Position numbers and translations under genes: made by a program. From positions 124,001 to 188,000 of the forward strand of contig DAXETV010000003.1 of the NCBI GenBank assembly GCA_051155775.1: a stretch of 64,000 bases of DNA, in the 5' to 3' direction. The stretch's first letter is position 1; every line of letters begins with the position of its first letter. This document shows positions 19,289-28,758 of this stretch, piece by piece. The DNA is from CAYSCZ01 sp051155775 (GTDB taxonomy: Bacteria > Bacteroidota > Bacteroidia > Cytophagales > Cyclobacteriaceae). Below the pieces are notes generated by a model. The model did not search any database. It had not been told where the DNA came from and worked only from the letters and a program-made list of their open reading frames with translations.

Positions 19289-20357
19289 TTTGTGCGTCGT
19301 TGAAACTAACAGTTAAAGAAAAGATATGAGAGAATAGCCCTTCAGATTGATCACCGATATCAGTTAATGCATAGTCTATCCCAACATTTGAAAATTGTAA
19401 CCCCGCTCCAAAGGAAGGTAAAAAAGTTGTAGACTTTGAACCATCAAAATCTTTAACTTCCTGGAACTGGCCCACTCCAAACCGTAAGAAAAATTGTCTT
19501 CCATAATCCAACTCCATACCCAGGTGAGGGTCTATTGACAGTGTGTTGCCACTGAAAACCGTATTTCTTTCACCATCAAAAGTCATATCAAATTCAACAG
19601 CCGGTAAGATGCCAATCTTACTAATGGTGAAATATCTTGAAATACCCAGTAATGCCCTGGGAAGAGTGATCTCAGTGGAATTTTCTGGAATTACATTACC
19701 GGTTTGGGAAAATACATCAATCAATTCTTCAGTGCTAAACGACCATGCATTAAAGGTTGTGGAAACGTCACGAACCACCAAGCCCAGTTGCCAGTTTTTG
19801 ATTTTTTTGTAAGCCGAAATATCCAGGCCAAAACCCCAGGAATCTGCGAAATCCCCGGCAATCCTTCGGATTATTTTTATATTCCCCCCAACATTTATTC
19901 CGCCAAAAAGCGGAAGCCCTCTGGCGTAGGATAGTAAAAACCCATAATCAGCAGCCGAAAAAAATTGAATATTATCATAATTAAGTGTTCCATTAGCATC
20001 AAATAGGAACCTAGTGTCAGGTATGTCATCTACTGCGAACCGAATACCGGTAATTGCAATTCTGCTATCTTTATCAATTTGAGTGGTAAAGGACAGGTAA
20101 TCATAGTTAGCTATACCTGCAAAATATTCAGCATGCATGGCGGTACCCTGGTATTTTGAATTGACTTCCATTAGTGCAGCAGGGTTCCAGTACCCTGCAG
20201 TTACATCGGAAGTATTAGATACAACACTGTTGGCCATACCTAAAGCCCTGGCTCCAACGCCTATCGCCAGGAACTCGTTACTGAATTTCGGCGTATTATC
20301 CTGGGATAATAAGTCTGTCGAATAGACTATTAGAATTAGTAAAAGTAGTTTCTTCAA
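19281..20357 (-). CDS. PorV/PorQ-family T9SS outer-membrane protein
   Basis: A 358-aa outer-membrane beta-barrel. After a signal peptide (LLLLILIVYSTDLLSQ) comes the family's N-terminal signature GVGARALGMANSVV and TAGYWNPAALMEVN, then repeated amphipathic strands. PorV shuttles cargo from the T9SS translocon to PorU; PorQ is a paralogue in the attachment complex. The adjacent PorU-like gene favours PorV. The start is TTG at 20357, since a TGA stop lies three codons upstream in frame and the signal peptide begins here. The 3' end overlaps the peptidase start by 8 bp. Confidence 0.85.
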   Translation of the reverse strand: MKKLLLLILIVYSTDLLSQDNTPKFSNEFLAIGVGARALGMANSVVSNTSDVTAGYWNPAALMEVNSKYQGTAMHAEYFAGIANYDYLSFTTQIDKDSRIAITGIRFAVDDIPDTRFLFDANGTLNYDNIQFFSAADYGFLLSYARGLPLFGGINVGGNIKIIRRIAGDFADSWGFGLDISAYKKIKNWQLGLVVRDVSTTFNAWSFSTEELIDVFSQTGNVIPENSTEITLPRALLGISRYFTISKIGILPAVEFDMTFDGERNTVFSGNTLSIDPHLGMELDYGRQFFLRFGVGQFQEVKDFDGSKSTTFLPSFGAGLQFSNVGIDYALTDIGDQSEGLFSHIFSLTVSFNDAQNE

Positions 20358-20510
20358 TCTTGGTCAGGTGTTTAAAATAGCTTCACAAATAACGTCAATC
20401 ACCTTTCGAAAAGTTTAGCCACCCAAAATTATTGTTTTGTTAATATGAATATGTTAACAAATAATATAATTATAATAATAATTTTATTAAAAAACATAAA
20501 TAATTCATAT

Positions 20511-20533
20511 AGTACTTGGCTATACAAGGTACT
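20511..20533 (+). promoter_or_regulatory. candidate PadR operator
   Basis: An imperfect palindrome 36 bp before the PadR start. The arms AGTACTTGG and CAAGGTACT match at 7 of 9 positions around a five-base centre. PadR regulators usually bind palindromes that overlap their own promoter, which makes autoregulation of the padR-pspC pair plausible. Position and symmetry are seen; binding is inference. Confidence 0.4.
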
Positions 20534-20568
20534 TTATCGTAAATACTATTGAATGAACAGAGGTGTCA

Positions 20569-20907
20569 ATGAAAATAGAAAACACACAAATACAGATGCG
20601 GAAAGGTTTACTTGAGTTTTGCGTATTGCACATAATCTCAAGAGGAGAAGTCTACGCTTCGGACATGCTGGAAGAATTAACGTCGGCAAGGATAATGGTG
20701 GTAGAAGGAACATTATACCCTTTGCTAACCAGGCTAAGGAAAGCTGGACTCGTCAATTATAAATGGGTAGAATCTACTGCTGGACCTCCAAGAAAATATT
20801 ACACAATTACCGAGCAGGGATCCTCATTCCTTCATAAATTGGATGAAACATGGAAGGAACTATTGGAGTCCACCCAAAATATTATTTCAAAAGACACAAA
20901 AATTTGA
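20569..20907 (+). CDS. PadR family transcriptional regulator
   Basis: A 112-aa winged-helix repressor of the short PadR-s2 type: MRKGLLEFCVLHIISRGEVY, then ASDMLEELTSARIMVVEGTL (recognition helix), YPLLTRLRKAGLVNYKWVES and GPPRKYYTITEQG (wing). It acts in the cytoplasm as a dimer. The ATG at 20569 has AGAGG six bases upstream; the GTG at 20563 overlaps that sequence, so I chose the ATG. The gene is followed after 3 bp by the PspC-domain protein; this pair recurs in Bacteroidota and is thought to act in envelope stress, with PadR controlling its partner. The signal sensed is unknown. Confidence 0.88.
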   Translation: MKIENTQIQMRKGLLEFCVLHIISRGEVYASDMLEELTSARIMVVEGTLYPLLTRLRKAGLVNYKWVESTAGPPRKYYTITEQGSSFLHKLDETWKELLESTQNIISKDTKI

Positions 20908-20910
20908 TCC

Positions 20911-23355
20911 ATGAAGAAGAATATAAGTATCAATATTAGTGGTATCATCTTTCATGTTGAAGAAGATGGATATGAACACCTGAAAAAATATCTGGAGTCA
21001 ATCAATATTTATTTTTCATCATTCGAAGATAGTCAGGAGATCATTGATGATATCGAAAACAGGATTGCAGAAATATTTCTTTCCAAACTCTCTGATGGGA
21101 AACAGGTGATCACCTATGAAGATGTGGAAACGCTCATCGCAACCATGGGTACCATATCAGATTTTGAGGCTGCATCAGAATTACAAGAAAAAGGAGATTA
21201 TCAAGAGGATGAGAAGGATGAAAAATCGAACAAGGAAGGAAGCCAGGAAAATGCGCCAAAATTTGGCACTAAGCGTCTCTACCGTGATATGAACCGGAGG
21301 ATACTTGGAGGCGTGGCAGCCGGTATTGCGCATTATTTCAATATAGATCCACTTTGGATACGATTAATTATAATTCTTCTTTTTTTCAATATTATTATTT
21401 TGAAGTTGAGCGGAATAATATTGATCAGCTACATCATCTTGTGGATCATTGTCCCTGCCTCAGAAAGCCTCGAAGAAGATAAGAAGATTAAAAAACTATA
21501 CCGCAACCCTGATGACCGGGTCTTAAGTGGTGTGGCAGGTGGATTGGCTTCCTATTTTGGCGCCGATCCTACAATTATTCGTTTAATTTTCGTGATTTCC
21601 ATATTCCTTGGTGGAGCTGGAATTATCATTTATTTCATTTTATGGATCATTACACCGGAAGCTAAAAGTATCACTGAAAAGATGCAGATGCAGGGTGAAC
21701 CGGTAACGCTTGCCAACATAGAATCAAATGTAAAAAGAACTTTAAACCTTAAAGAAGGTGAAGAGGAAAGCGCACTGGTTAAAATACTTTTATTCCCCTT
21801 CAGGCTAATTGCCACCATGATTAATGGATTATCCAAGGCTATAGGGCCTTTTGCCGATTTTATGGTTCAATTTATCAGGGTCGTGGTTGGGGTAGTGCTT
21901 ATCATTACGGGTATATCATTAATTATGGCATTCTCTGCTCTTTTAGCCACAGCTTTGGGCTTTAGCGGACTGCTTCAATACACCACTGTTTTTGACTGGC
22001 CGCTTGATTTGTTGGCTGCAAGCATTCCATGGTATGTGCATACAGGTGTGTTTGTTATCGGTTTCATACCGTCATTATTTATAATTTTCCTTGGGTTGGC
22101 AGCCCTGGCTAAACGTTGGCTGGTCAATGCTTATGCAGGTTGGTCATTGCTTGCTATTTGGGTGCTTTCGTTTATTTTGGTTGTTTTTCTAGTCCCCAAC
22201 TCTGTTGGTAGTTTTAAGGAAAGTGGTGTTCACCAGACAATTACATATTTTCCATTGGACCATGAGGTTACTCATTTAAAAATTAACAAGACAGGCTACA
22301 GGGATTACAAATCTGTGGATTTAAGACTTCGAAGCCACCAGGATAGTATCATTAAGTTATCCACACGTATTGAATCCAGGGCATTTACCCGTGATAAAGC
22401 TGAAGAAGCTGCATCATTGATTGATTATCATGTGGTTAAGCAAGACGCTTCTTTAATTTTTGATTCAAACCTTGGCTTTGAAAAGATTCCATTTAGGTTC
22501 CAGGAAGTATCGCTTACATTATATATTCCTGAAAAGCATAGTTTCAGGGTTGGCTCAGGAGTTGAGTATCTGCTTGAGCATGGCATGGTCTTGCAGGGGA
22601 TAAATGATTATGGCAATGGAAATAACCAATGGATGTTTACCAATGGAAGATTGATATGCATTGATTGTGAAGAGCGAATTGATTTTCCTTCATCTCAATA
22701 TGAGTATGATGGAAATAATAATTTAATTACCTATGATTTCAAAGATTTCGATGAGGTTATAGCCTCATCTGCACTAAGGCTAAATATTGAGCACTCCGAT
22801 GAATTTAAAGTTGAACTATCAGGTGAAAAGAAAATGGTCAGGGATGTGGTGGTTGAACAGAGGGGAGATAATTTGAAGTTAGATATAAACAGGGATATGA
22901 AATGGTGGTTATTTAATGATCGTGATGAACTTCCATTGGTAAATATATCAATGCCTATTGTGAATTATCTTGAATTATCCGGTGCTTGTAAAGCCAATGT
23001 AGTTGGGTTTGACAATGAGTCAATTACTATGAAGCTTAATGGAGCCTCCAGAGGAAGGATTAACGCTGATTTTGAGGAAGTCAGCATTGATCTGGAAGGC
23101 GCTTCTGTTCTTTTAATGGTTGGTAAAGCCGATATTCTGGAAGCTAATTTATCCGGGGCAAGCAAACTCTCTGCTTATGAATTCAGGGTTGAGAATGTTT
23201 CGGTCAATGCTTCAGGAGCTTCAAAGGCGGAGGTCTACGCTAAAGATTATTTAACCGCTGGTTCTTCCGGTTTTAGTAAAATAACCTACCGGGGACAACC
23301 CAACATAAACCAAAAAACAGATGGGTTAGGCGATATAAAAAGGGATGACTACTAA
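20911..23355 (+). CDS. PspC-domain membrane protein with a C-terminal GIN domain
   Basis: An 814-aa protein in four parts. Residues about 1-95 are a cytoplasmic domain with the pattern INISGIIFHVEEDGYEHL. Two PspC domains follow (about 123-190, KRLYRDMNRRILGGVAAGIA; and about 195-260, RVLSGVAGGLASYFGADP), each with one or two hydrophobic helices. Further membrane segments lie at about 315-430. The exported C-terminus is a GIN/DUF2807 beta-helix with repeats such as LSGACKANVVGF, LNGASRGRI, LEGASVLL and LSGASKLSAY. PspC relates to the phage-shock envelope response. It is coupled to PadR (3 bp gap) and ends in a 4-bp overlap with aspS. Confidence 0.85.
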   Translation: MKKNISINISGIIFHVEEDGYEHLKKYLESINIYFSSFEDSQEIIDDIENRIAEIFLSKLSDGKQVITYEDVETLIATMGTISDFEAASELQEKGDYQEDEKDEKSNKEGSQENAPKFGTKRLYRDMNRRILGGVAAGIAHYFNIDPLWIRLIIILLFFNIIILKLSGIILISYIILWIIVPASESLEEDKKIKKLYRNPDDRVLSGVAGGLASYFGADPTIIRLIFVISIFLGGAGIIIYFILWIITPEAKSITEKMQMQGEPVTLANIESNVKRTLNLKEGEEESALVKILLFPFRLIATMINGLSKAIGPFADFMVQFIRVVVGVVLIITGISLIMAFSALLATALGFSGLLQYTTVFDWPLDLLAASIPWYVHTGVFVIGFIPSLFIIFLGLAALAKRWLVNAYAGWSLLAIWVLSFILVVFLVPNSVGSFKESGVHQTITYFPLDHEVTHLKINKTGYRDYKSVDLRLRSHQDSIIKLSTRIESRAFTRDKAEEAASLIDYHVVKQDASLIFDSNLGFEKIPFRFQEVSLTLYIPEKHSFRVGSGVEYLLEHGMVLQGINDYGNGNNQWMFTNGRLICIDCEERIDFPSSQYEYDGNNNLITYDFKDFDEVIASSALRLNIEHSDEFKVELSGEKKMVRDVVVEQRGDNLKLDINRDMKWWLFNDRDELPLVNISMPIVNYLELSGACKANVVGFDNESITMKLNGASRGRINADFEEVSIDLEGASVLLMVGKADILEANLSGASKLSAYEFRVENVSVNASGASKAEVYAKDYLTAGSSGFSKITYRGQPNINQKTDGLGDIKRDDY

Positions 23356-25097
23356 GCTAGTTTGATGCCAAGCTCATCCAACTGTTCCACTGCAATTTCA
23401 GATGGTGAATCGATCATAACATCTCGTCCACTGGTATTTTTTGGGAAAGCTATGTAATCCCTTATGGTCTCAGATCCACCAAATAACGAGCATAAACGAT
23501 CAAAGCCGAAGGCAATTCCTCCATGGGGGGGAGCCCCATATTCAAAGGCATCCATTAAAAACCCAAATTGAGCTTTGGCTTCATCATTTGTAAATCCCAG
23601 TGCTTTGAATATTTTTTGTTGCATTCCCCTGTCATGTATTCTAATGGAGCCCCCGCCGACTTCAACACCATTGATTACCATATCGTAAGCATTTGCATGT
23701 ACCTTGCTTAAGTCTGTTTCAAGATATGGGATATCTTCTTTTTTGGGCGAGGTAAAAGGATGGTGCATGGCATAATATCTTTGGGTCTCTTCGTCCCACT
23801 CCATCAAAGGAAAATCTATTATCCATAGTGGTTTAAAAGTTTTTGTATCTCTCAATCCCAGCCTGTTGCCCATCTCCAATCTTAATTCAGAAAGTGCTTT
23901 TCTCGTGCTGGATTTTTCTCCGGCAAGGATCAGCATCAAATCACCCGGACTCGATTCAAACTTATCGGACCATTTTTTCAATTGATCAGGGTTAAAAAAT
24001 TTATCAACAGATGATTTAAAAGTACCATCTGAGTTATATTTAACATAAACTAAGCCTTTAGCGCCGATCTGAGGTTTTTTTACAAAGTTGGTTAATTCAT
24101 CCAATTGCTTTCGGGTGTATTTAGCACAACCCGGAACGTTTATTCCTACAATTAATGCTGCCTGATCAAAAACCTGGAAACCATTTCCCTGGCATACCTC
24201 ATTCAGCTCAGTAAATTCCATACCAAAACGTAGGTCAGGTTTGTCATTGCCATACATTTTCATTGCGTCATCATAAGTAAGCCGGTGGAAGTCTCCGATT
24301 TCAACATTCAGTACACTTTTGAATAAATGGCTTACGAGCCTTTCAAAAACCCGGAACACATCATTTTGATCAACAAAAGACATCTCACAGTCTATTTGGG
24401 TGAATTCAGGTTGTCTGTCCGCTCGTAAGTCTTCATCTCTAAAGCATTTAACAATCTGAAAATATTTGTCAAATCCTGAAACCATGAGCAGCTGCTTAAA
24501 AGTTTGGGGTGATTGAGGCAATGCATAAAATTGACCTTTGTTAACCCTTGAAGGGACCACAAAATCCCTTGCACCTTCCGGCGTGGATTTAATTAAAACT
24601 GGTGTTTCCACCTCAAGAAAGTTTTCACCATCCAGGTATTGCCGGGTATGCTTCATCATTCTGTGCCTTAGCTCCAGTTTACTTCTCACTTCATTTCTTC
24701 TTAAGTCAAGATACCTGTACTTCATCCGTAAGTCTTCACCTCCATCGGTATCGTCTTCTATGATGAATGGTGGTGTTTTTGATGGGTTAAGTACCTCTAA
24801 TTTAATAACCCTAATCTCTATGTCTCCTGTAGGCAGTTTCGGATTTTTTGATACCCTTTCTATTACCTCGCCTTCAATTTGAATTACGTACTCCCTTCCG
24901 CAGCTACGCGCAACCTTTATAATTGCTGCATCTGTACTTTCTTCTTCAAAAATTAATTGTGTTACTCCATACCGGTCTCTCAAGTCAATCCAGATCATCC
25001 CACCTTTGTCCCTTGCTCTCTGTACCCAGCCGCATAATTTTACTTTTTGATTTACGTTATTGATTCTCAAGTCACCGCAAGTGTGTGTTCTATACAT
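23352..25097 (-). CDS. aspS: aspartate--tRNA ligase
   Basis: Class II aminoacyl-tRNA synthetase that charges tRNA-Asp with aspartate. The N-terminal OB-fold anticodon domain is clear (VKLCGWVQRARDKGGMIWID), then motif 2 (FRDEDLRADRQPEFTQIDCE), the bacterial GAD insertion, and motif 3 (HGGIAFGFDRLCSLFGGS). The frame is open to 25145, but the ATG at 25097 gives MYRTHTCGDLR, the usual start, and a length of 581 aa typical of bacterial AspRS. It is divergent from the exported 179-aa protein gene and convergent with the PspC gene. Confidence 0.96.
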   Translation of the reverse strand: MYRTHTCGDLRINNVNQKVKLCGWVQRARDKGGMIWIDLRDRYGVTQLIFEEESTDAAIIKVARSCGREYVIQIEGEVIERVSKNPKLPTGDIEIRVIKLEVLNPSKTPPFIIEDDTDGGEDLRMKYRYLDLRRNEVRSKLELRHRMMKHTRQYLDGENFLEVETPVLIKSTPEGARDFVVPSRVNKGQFYALPQSPQTFKQLLMVSGFDKYFQIVKCFRDEDLRADRQPEFTQIDCEMSFVDQNDVFRVFERLVSHLFKSVLNVEIGDFHRLTYDDAMKMYGNDKPDLRFGMEFTELNEVCQGNGFQVFDQAALIVGINVPGCAKYTRKQLDELTNFVKKPQIGAKGLVYVKYNSDGTFKSSVDKFFNPDQLKKWSDKFESSPGDLMLILAGEKSSTRKALSELRLEMGNRLGLRDTKTFKPLWIIDFPLMEWDEETQRYYAMHHPFTSPKKEDIPYLETDLSKVHANAYDMVINGVEVGGGSIRIHDRGMQQKIFKALGFTNDEAKAQFGFLMDAFEYGAPPHGGIAFGFDRLCSLFGGSETIRDYIAFPKNTSGRDVMIDSPSEIAVEQLDELGIKLA

Positions 25098-25182
25098 CAG
25101 TAATTTATTTAATTTTGAATCGGTAAAAATAATCAGACCTGGCAATCGACATTAATTAACCAAATAAAAGTTCAACGAGTCA

Positions 25183-25722
25183 ATGAAAATATTTGGAATT
25201 ATAATCCTAACACTGCTGATTCAACCTGTTGAGTTAGCTAAAGTAAAACCTGCTGATAACATCAGAATGATGATTCCAGAGTCTTTTACTCCAATGTCGG
25301 AGTCTGAAATAAGGCAAAGATACCTGGCTTACAAATCACCCATTGCTATGTATAGTGATCCATCACGACGTGTTGATATCGGGGTTAATAAAAGCAATAC
25401 CCAATGGAGTGAAAGTGATATTAAAATCCTTCAATCATTTTATAAATCTAATTTTCTGAACATTTATGATAAAGTTGACTTCATAAAAGAAGAAATTCAG
25501 GTGATCAATGATAAAAGATATGCCGTGTTTGAATTTGAATCCAGTGTGCAGGGAGGCAGAAACTCTGTGCTCAAAAAAGGACCTTTGTACAGGTACACGT
25601 ACATTCAATACACAGTACATGAAGGGGAAGTTTACATATTCCATATGAATTGTGACAAGAGGGTGTCAGGCCCCTGGAGGGAGGTAGCTCCACAGGTGAT
25701 GCAAACCATCAAAATAAAATAA
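25183..25722 (+). CDS. exported protein of unknown function
   Basis: A 179-aa protein with an N-terminal hydrophobic segment (MKIFGIIILTLLIQPVELAK) that looks like a signal peptide without a lipobox Cys. The mature part has a mixed alpha/beta look: MIPESFTPMSESEIRQRYLA, then VDFIKEEIQVINDKRYAVFE and YTYIQYTVHEGEVYIFHMNC. The order IPESF.. to FEF to YIQYT resembles families of small periplasmic proteins that measure changes in a stored value, but I do not recognise one with certainty. It ends 5 bp before the tadA-type gene in the same direction, so the two may share a transcript. Confidence 0.65.
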   Translation: MKIFGIIILTLLIQPVELAKVKPADNIRMMIPESFTPMSESEIRQRYLAYKSPIAMYSDPSRRVDIGVNKSNTQWSESDIKILQSFYKSNFLNIYDKVDFIKEEIQVINDKRYAVFEFESSVQGGRNSVLKKGPLYRYTYIQYTVHEGEVYIFHMNCDKRVSGPWREVAPQVMQTIKIK

Positions 25723-25727
25723 ATAAG

Positions 25728-26192
25728 GTGATAAATATCCACAGCGACGAAAGATATATGAGGGAGGCCTTAAAACAAGCCAGGTATGCCTATGAGGAAG
25801 GAGAAATACCCGCTGGCGCAGTCGTGGTATGCAATAATCAAATAATTGCAAGGGCCTATAATCAGGTTGAGCGATTGTGTGACGTAACGGCACATGCCGA
25901 GATACTTGCCATTACTGCGGCAGAGAATTATTTAAGTTCCAAATATCTTAAACAATGCTGGATGTACGTTACCCTTGAGCCCTGTGCGATGTGTGCGGGA
26001 GCATTATTCTGGAGTCAAATTGATGGTTTGACTTATGGGGCCCCCGATCCTGAGCGAGGGTTCATGAACACAAATAATAGAATGCTCCATCCCAGAACCA
26101 AAATTGTTGAGGGTGTACTTAGGGAGGAATGTCAGCACCTAATTAAAGATTTCTTTAAACAGTTAAGGCATAAAAACAGTAACATAAAGTAA
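25728..26192 (+). CDS. tadA: tRNA adenosine deaminase TadA-like nucleoside deaminase
   Basis: Cytidine-deaminase-fold enzyme that converts A34 to inosine in tRNA-Arg(ACG), allowing wobble reading. Zinc motifs are intact: HAEILAITAAENYL (His-Ala-Glu) and LEPCAMCAGALFWSQID (Pro-Cys-x-x-Cys). The N-terminus YMREALKQARYAYEEGEIPA fits TadA. At 154 aa it has normal length. It starts at GTG 25728, five bases after the previous stop, since no earlier in-frame ATG exists and the next ATG (25758) would trim the first helix. A guanine or cytosine deaminase role is a less likely alternative. Confidence 0.88.
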   Translation: MINIHSDERYMREALKQARYAYEEGEIPAGAVVVCNNQIIARAYNQVERLCDVTAHAEILAITAAENYLSSKYLKQCWMYVTLEPCAMCAGALFWSQIDGLTYGAPDPERGFMNTNNRMLHPRTKIVEGVLREECQHLIKDFFKQLRHKNSNIK

Positions 26193-26239
26193 GTTTACTA
26201 TAAATATTTGTTTAACCTAAAAACCTAAAATTAAATATT

Positions 26240-26845
26240 ATGGCTTTTGAATTACCTTCATTACCCTATGCGTATGATGCATTAGAACCTCATATTGATG
26301 CTAAAACCATGGAAATTCATCATGGTAAGCATCATGCTGCTTACACAAACAAACTGAATGCCGCTATTGAAGGCACAGATTTGGAAAATAAATCAATTGA
26401 GGAGCTGCTTAAGAATAATGTTGACAATAATGCGATAAGAAACAATGGTGGTGGCTTTTACAACCACAATTTATTCTGGACAATCATGTCACCTAATGGT
26501 GGTGGGAATCCTACAGGGGCGGTCGCTGAAGCAATTGATTCAGCATTTGGTTCTTATGATTCCTTCAAGGAAAAATTCACTGCAGCCGCAACTACCAGGT
26601 TTGGTTCAGGTTGGGCGTGGTTGATTGTTGATGGTAACGGAAATTTACATGTTACTTCCACACCTAATCAAGACAATACTCTTATGCCTGTGGCTGATGC
26701 CAATGGCACTCCAATTCTTGGACTTGATGTATGGGAACATGCTTACTATTTGAAGTATCAAAACAAACGGCCAGATTATATTGCAGCTTTTTATAATGTA
26801 ATTAATTGGGATCAAGTCAATAAGAGACTTGAAGCAGCAAAATAA
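26240..26845 (+). CDS. sodB: superoxide dismutase, Fe/Mn family
   Basis: Converts superoxide to oxygen and hydrogen peroxide in the cytoplasm. The metal ligands are in place: His in EIHHGKHHAAYTNKL, His in NNGGGFYNHNLFW, and Asp and His in GLDVWEHAYYLKYQNKRP. The segment FGSGWAWLIVDGNG is standard. At 201 aa with no signal peptide it is the cytosolic form. The choice of Fe or Mn cannot be settled by eye, so sodA is equally possible as a symbol. A strong terminator follows at once, so the gene is a single unit. Confidence 0.95.
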   Translation: MAFELPSLPYAYDALEPHIDAKTMEIHHGKHHAAYTNKLNAAIEGTDLENKSIEELLKNNVDNNAIRNNGGGFYNHNLFWTIMSPNGGGNPTGAVAEAIDSAFGSYDSFKEKFTAAATTRFGSGWAWLIVDGNGNLHVTSTPNQDNTLMPVADANGTPILGLDVWEHAYYLKYQNKRPDYIAAFYNVINWDQVNKRLEAAK

Positions 26846-26848
26846 TGG

Positions 26849-26872
26849 AAGGGGCTTAATTGCCCCTTTTTT
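26849..26872. terminator. intrinsic terminator between the superoxide dismutase gene and recQ
   Basis: A 7-bp GC-rich stem (AAGGGGC pairing with GCCCCTT, loop of six bases) followed by a run of six T on the plus strand. It lies 4 bp after the superoxide dismutase stop and just before the convergent recQ stop, and the A-rich left side lets it work in the reverse direction too, though less well. Confidence 0.8.
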
Positions 26873-28754
26873 ATTGCTTTAATTTTCCTTCTTCTTTTAA
26901 CTGCCTGATCGCTTCAATCAGGTAAGCGTCTTTTTTGATATTGAGGATTTTTGCTATTTGATCACTTTCGGTGGTCTTACTCGTTAATTTTAATTTATTG
27001 ATTTTGTCTTTTAAATCTTGAATTTGAAGTTTCTTGCTATGCTTTTTCTTCTCCAGGCATATGTCGCAAATCCCACATGTTGTGTATGAAATTTCATCAA
27101 AATATTCCTGTAAGAATTGTGTGCGGCATAATACTTTATTGGTAATGTACTCGATGATTTTTCTGACTTTATTTTTCTTAATTGCCCTTCTTTCTGATAA
27201 TATTTTTCTGTCGATGGATAGTTTGTCTATATCCTGCCTAGCCGTTAAAAAAATGATTTTAGGTGTATCGTCCTGTGGGCGGTAAGATATTATACCTTGT
27301 TTATCCATTTGTATAAATTGATTTTTTATTGTGTCATGACTGGATTTCTGAAGTATCGCCAGTTGGTCTTCAGATACGCTAATAAAATTGCTGAATAACT
27401 CACCGCCATATAATCTTAATAAGGATTTTATTGATTCGTCAATAGTTGCATGTGCCACCTGATAATTATAAAGCTCCTCCCTGTCAATATTAATTTTCAG
27501 CATGGATGATGCATAAAAGCTCTCATTAAACTGAATTAATTGTTGCTCCTCCAGTTTCTTCAATGCATGGAATGTTGATAAGGTATCCAGTTTATAGGCT
27601 TTACAGAAGCTTCTCAAGTCAAAGTCATAGCTGGCAAGGTAGTTTGTGCCTACAGCTATTTTATAATAGTTGGCCAGGCTCTGATAAACTTTTTTAAGCA
27701 TTTCTTCCGAGGGGTTGGCTTTGTGAAATTTTAATTGTAATTCTTCTCTGTCATTTTCGTGGTACAAGACAGTAGCGTAAGATTTTTTACCATCCCTTCC
27801 AGCACGACCAGCTTCCTGATAGTATGCTTCTAAACTTTCCGGTAACTCGTAGTGGACAACTACCCGTACGTCTGGCTTGTCTATACCCATACCAAAGGCA
27901 TTGGTAGCAACCATGACTTTAAACTTGTTTTTTATCCAGTCACTTTGCCGCTGGTCCCGGTCTTTATGGCTAAGTCCGGCATGATAGTGCTTTGACGATA
28001 TTCTTCTATTATTTAAAAAAACTGATAAGTTCTCAGCATGTCTTCGACTGCTCACATAAATTATTGCCGACCCATAGACATTTTTTAATATTTCAATCAA
28101 TTTCGAAGCCTTATTTTCTTCTTTAAAAACTGAGTAGGATAAGTTCTCCCTTGCAAAAGATTTAATGAATACAGCAGCATCCTTGATTTCCAGTTTCTCA
28201 AGGATATCGTGTTTTACCGTTTTAGTGGCAGTGGCAGTTAAAGCGATGGTCGGTATTTTAATGAATTTAGTTTTAAACTCATGAATTTCTAGATATGAAG
28301 GTCTAAAGTCATACCCCCATTGAGAGATACAGTGTGCTTCGTCAACTGCAAATAAATTAATGTTCATTTTTGAAGCTCTTTCCAGGAATAGCTCTGTTTT
28401 CAATCTCTCAGGAGAGACATATAGGAATTTAATTTCACCATAAATACAGTTGTCCAACAATACGTCTATCTGTTCTCTGCTAAGACCGGAATAAATGGCG
28501 GTTGCTTTGATATTCCTGGATTTCAGATTGTTTACCTGATCCTTCATTAAGGCTACCAAAGGTGAAATGACTATGCAAATACCTTCTGTGCATAAGGCCG
28601 GTACCTGGAAGCAGATAGACTTGCCACCACCTGTTGGTAGTAACGCCAGGGTGTCTTTTCCATTAAGCACTGACTTGATTATTTCCTCCTGCGGATTTCT
28701 AAAGGAATGATAACCCCAATACTTTTTTAAGATTTCATGAGGATCATATTTCAT
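26871..28754 (-). CDS. recQ: ATP-dependent DNA helicase RecQ
   Basis: 3'-to-5' DNA helicase that processes recombination and replication intermediates. Motif I LLPTGGGKSICFQVPAL, motif II AVDEAHCISQWGYDFRPSY, motif VI YQEAGRAGRDGKKS, and a four-Cys zinc site (KVLCRTQF then TTCGICDIC) are all present, followed by a short winged-helix tail. No HRDC domain is evident, which is common in Bacteroidota RecQ. The frame extends to 28838, but that overlaps the enoyl-CoA hydratase; the ATG at 28754 gives MKYDPHEILKKYWG, a normal RecQ N-terminus, and 627 aa. It follows the hydratase by 4 bp. Confidence 0.93.
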   Translation of the reverse strand: MKYDPHEILKKYWGYHSFRNPQEEIIKSVLNGKDTLALLPTGGGKSICFQVPALCTEGICIVISPLVALMKDQVNNLKSRNIKATAIYSGLSREQIDVLLDNCIYGEIKFLYVSPERLKTELFLERASKMNINLFAVDEAHCISQWGYDFRPSYLEIHEFKTKFIKIPTIALTATATKTVKHDILEKLEIKDAAVFIKSFARENLSYSVFKEENKASKLIEILKNVYGSAIIYVSSRRHAENLSVFLNNRRISSKHYHAGLSHKDRDQRQSDWIKNKFKVMVATNAFGMGIDKPDVRVVVHYELPESLEAYYQEAGRAGRDGKKSYATVLYHENDREELQLKFHKANPSEEMLKKVYQSLANYYKIAVGTNYLASYDFDLRSFCKAYKLDTLSTFHALKKLEEQQLIQFNESFYASSMLKINIDREELYNYQVAHATIDESIKSLLRLYGGELFSNFISVSEDQLAILQKSSHDTIKNQFIQMDKQGIISYRPQDDTPKIIFLTARQDIDKLSIDRKILSERRAIKKNKVRKIIEYITNKVLCRTQFLQEYFDEISYTTCGICDICLEKKKHSKKLQIQDLKDKINKLKLTSKTTESDQIAKILNIKKDAYLIEAIRQLKEEGKLKQ

Positions 28755-28758
28755 CACT

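Noticed and set aside
25098..25145. Longer N-terminus for aspS
   Set aside because: The extra 16 residues do not resemble AspRS; the usual start MYRTHTCG lies at 25097.
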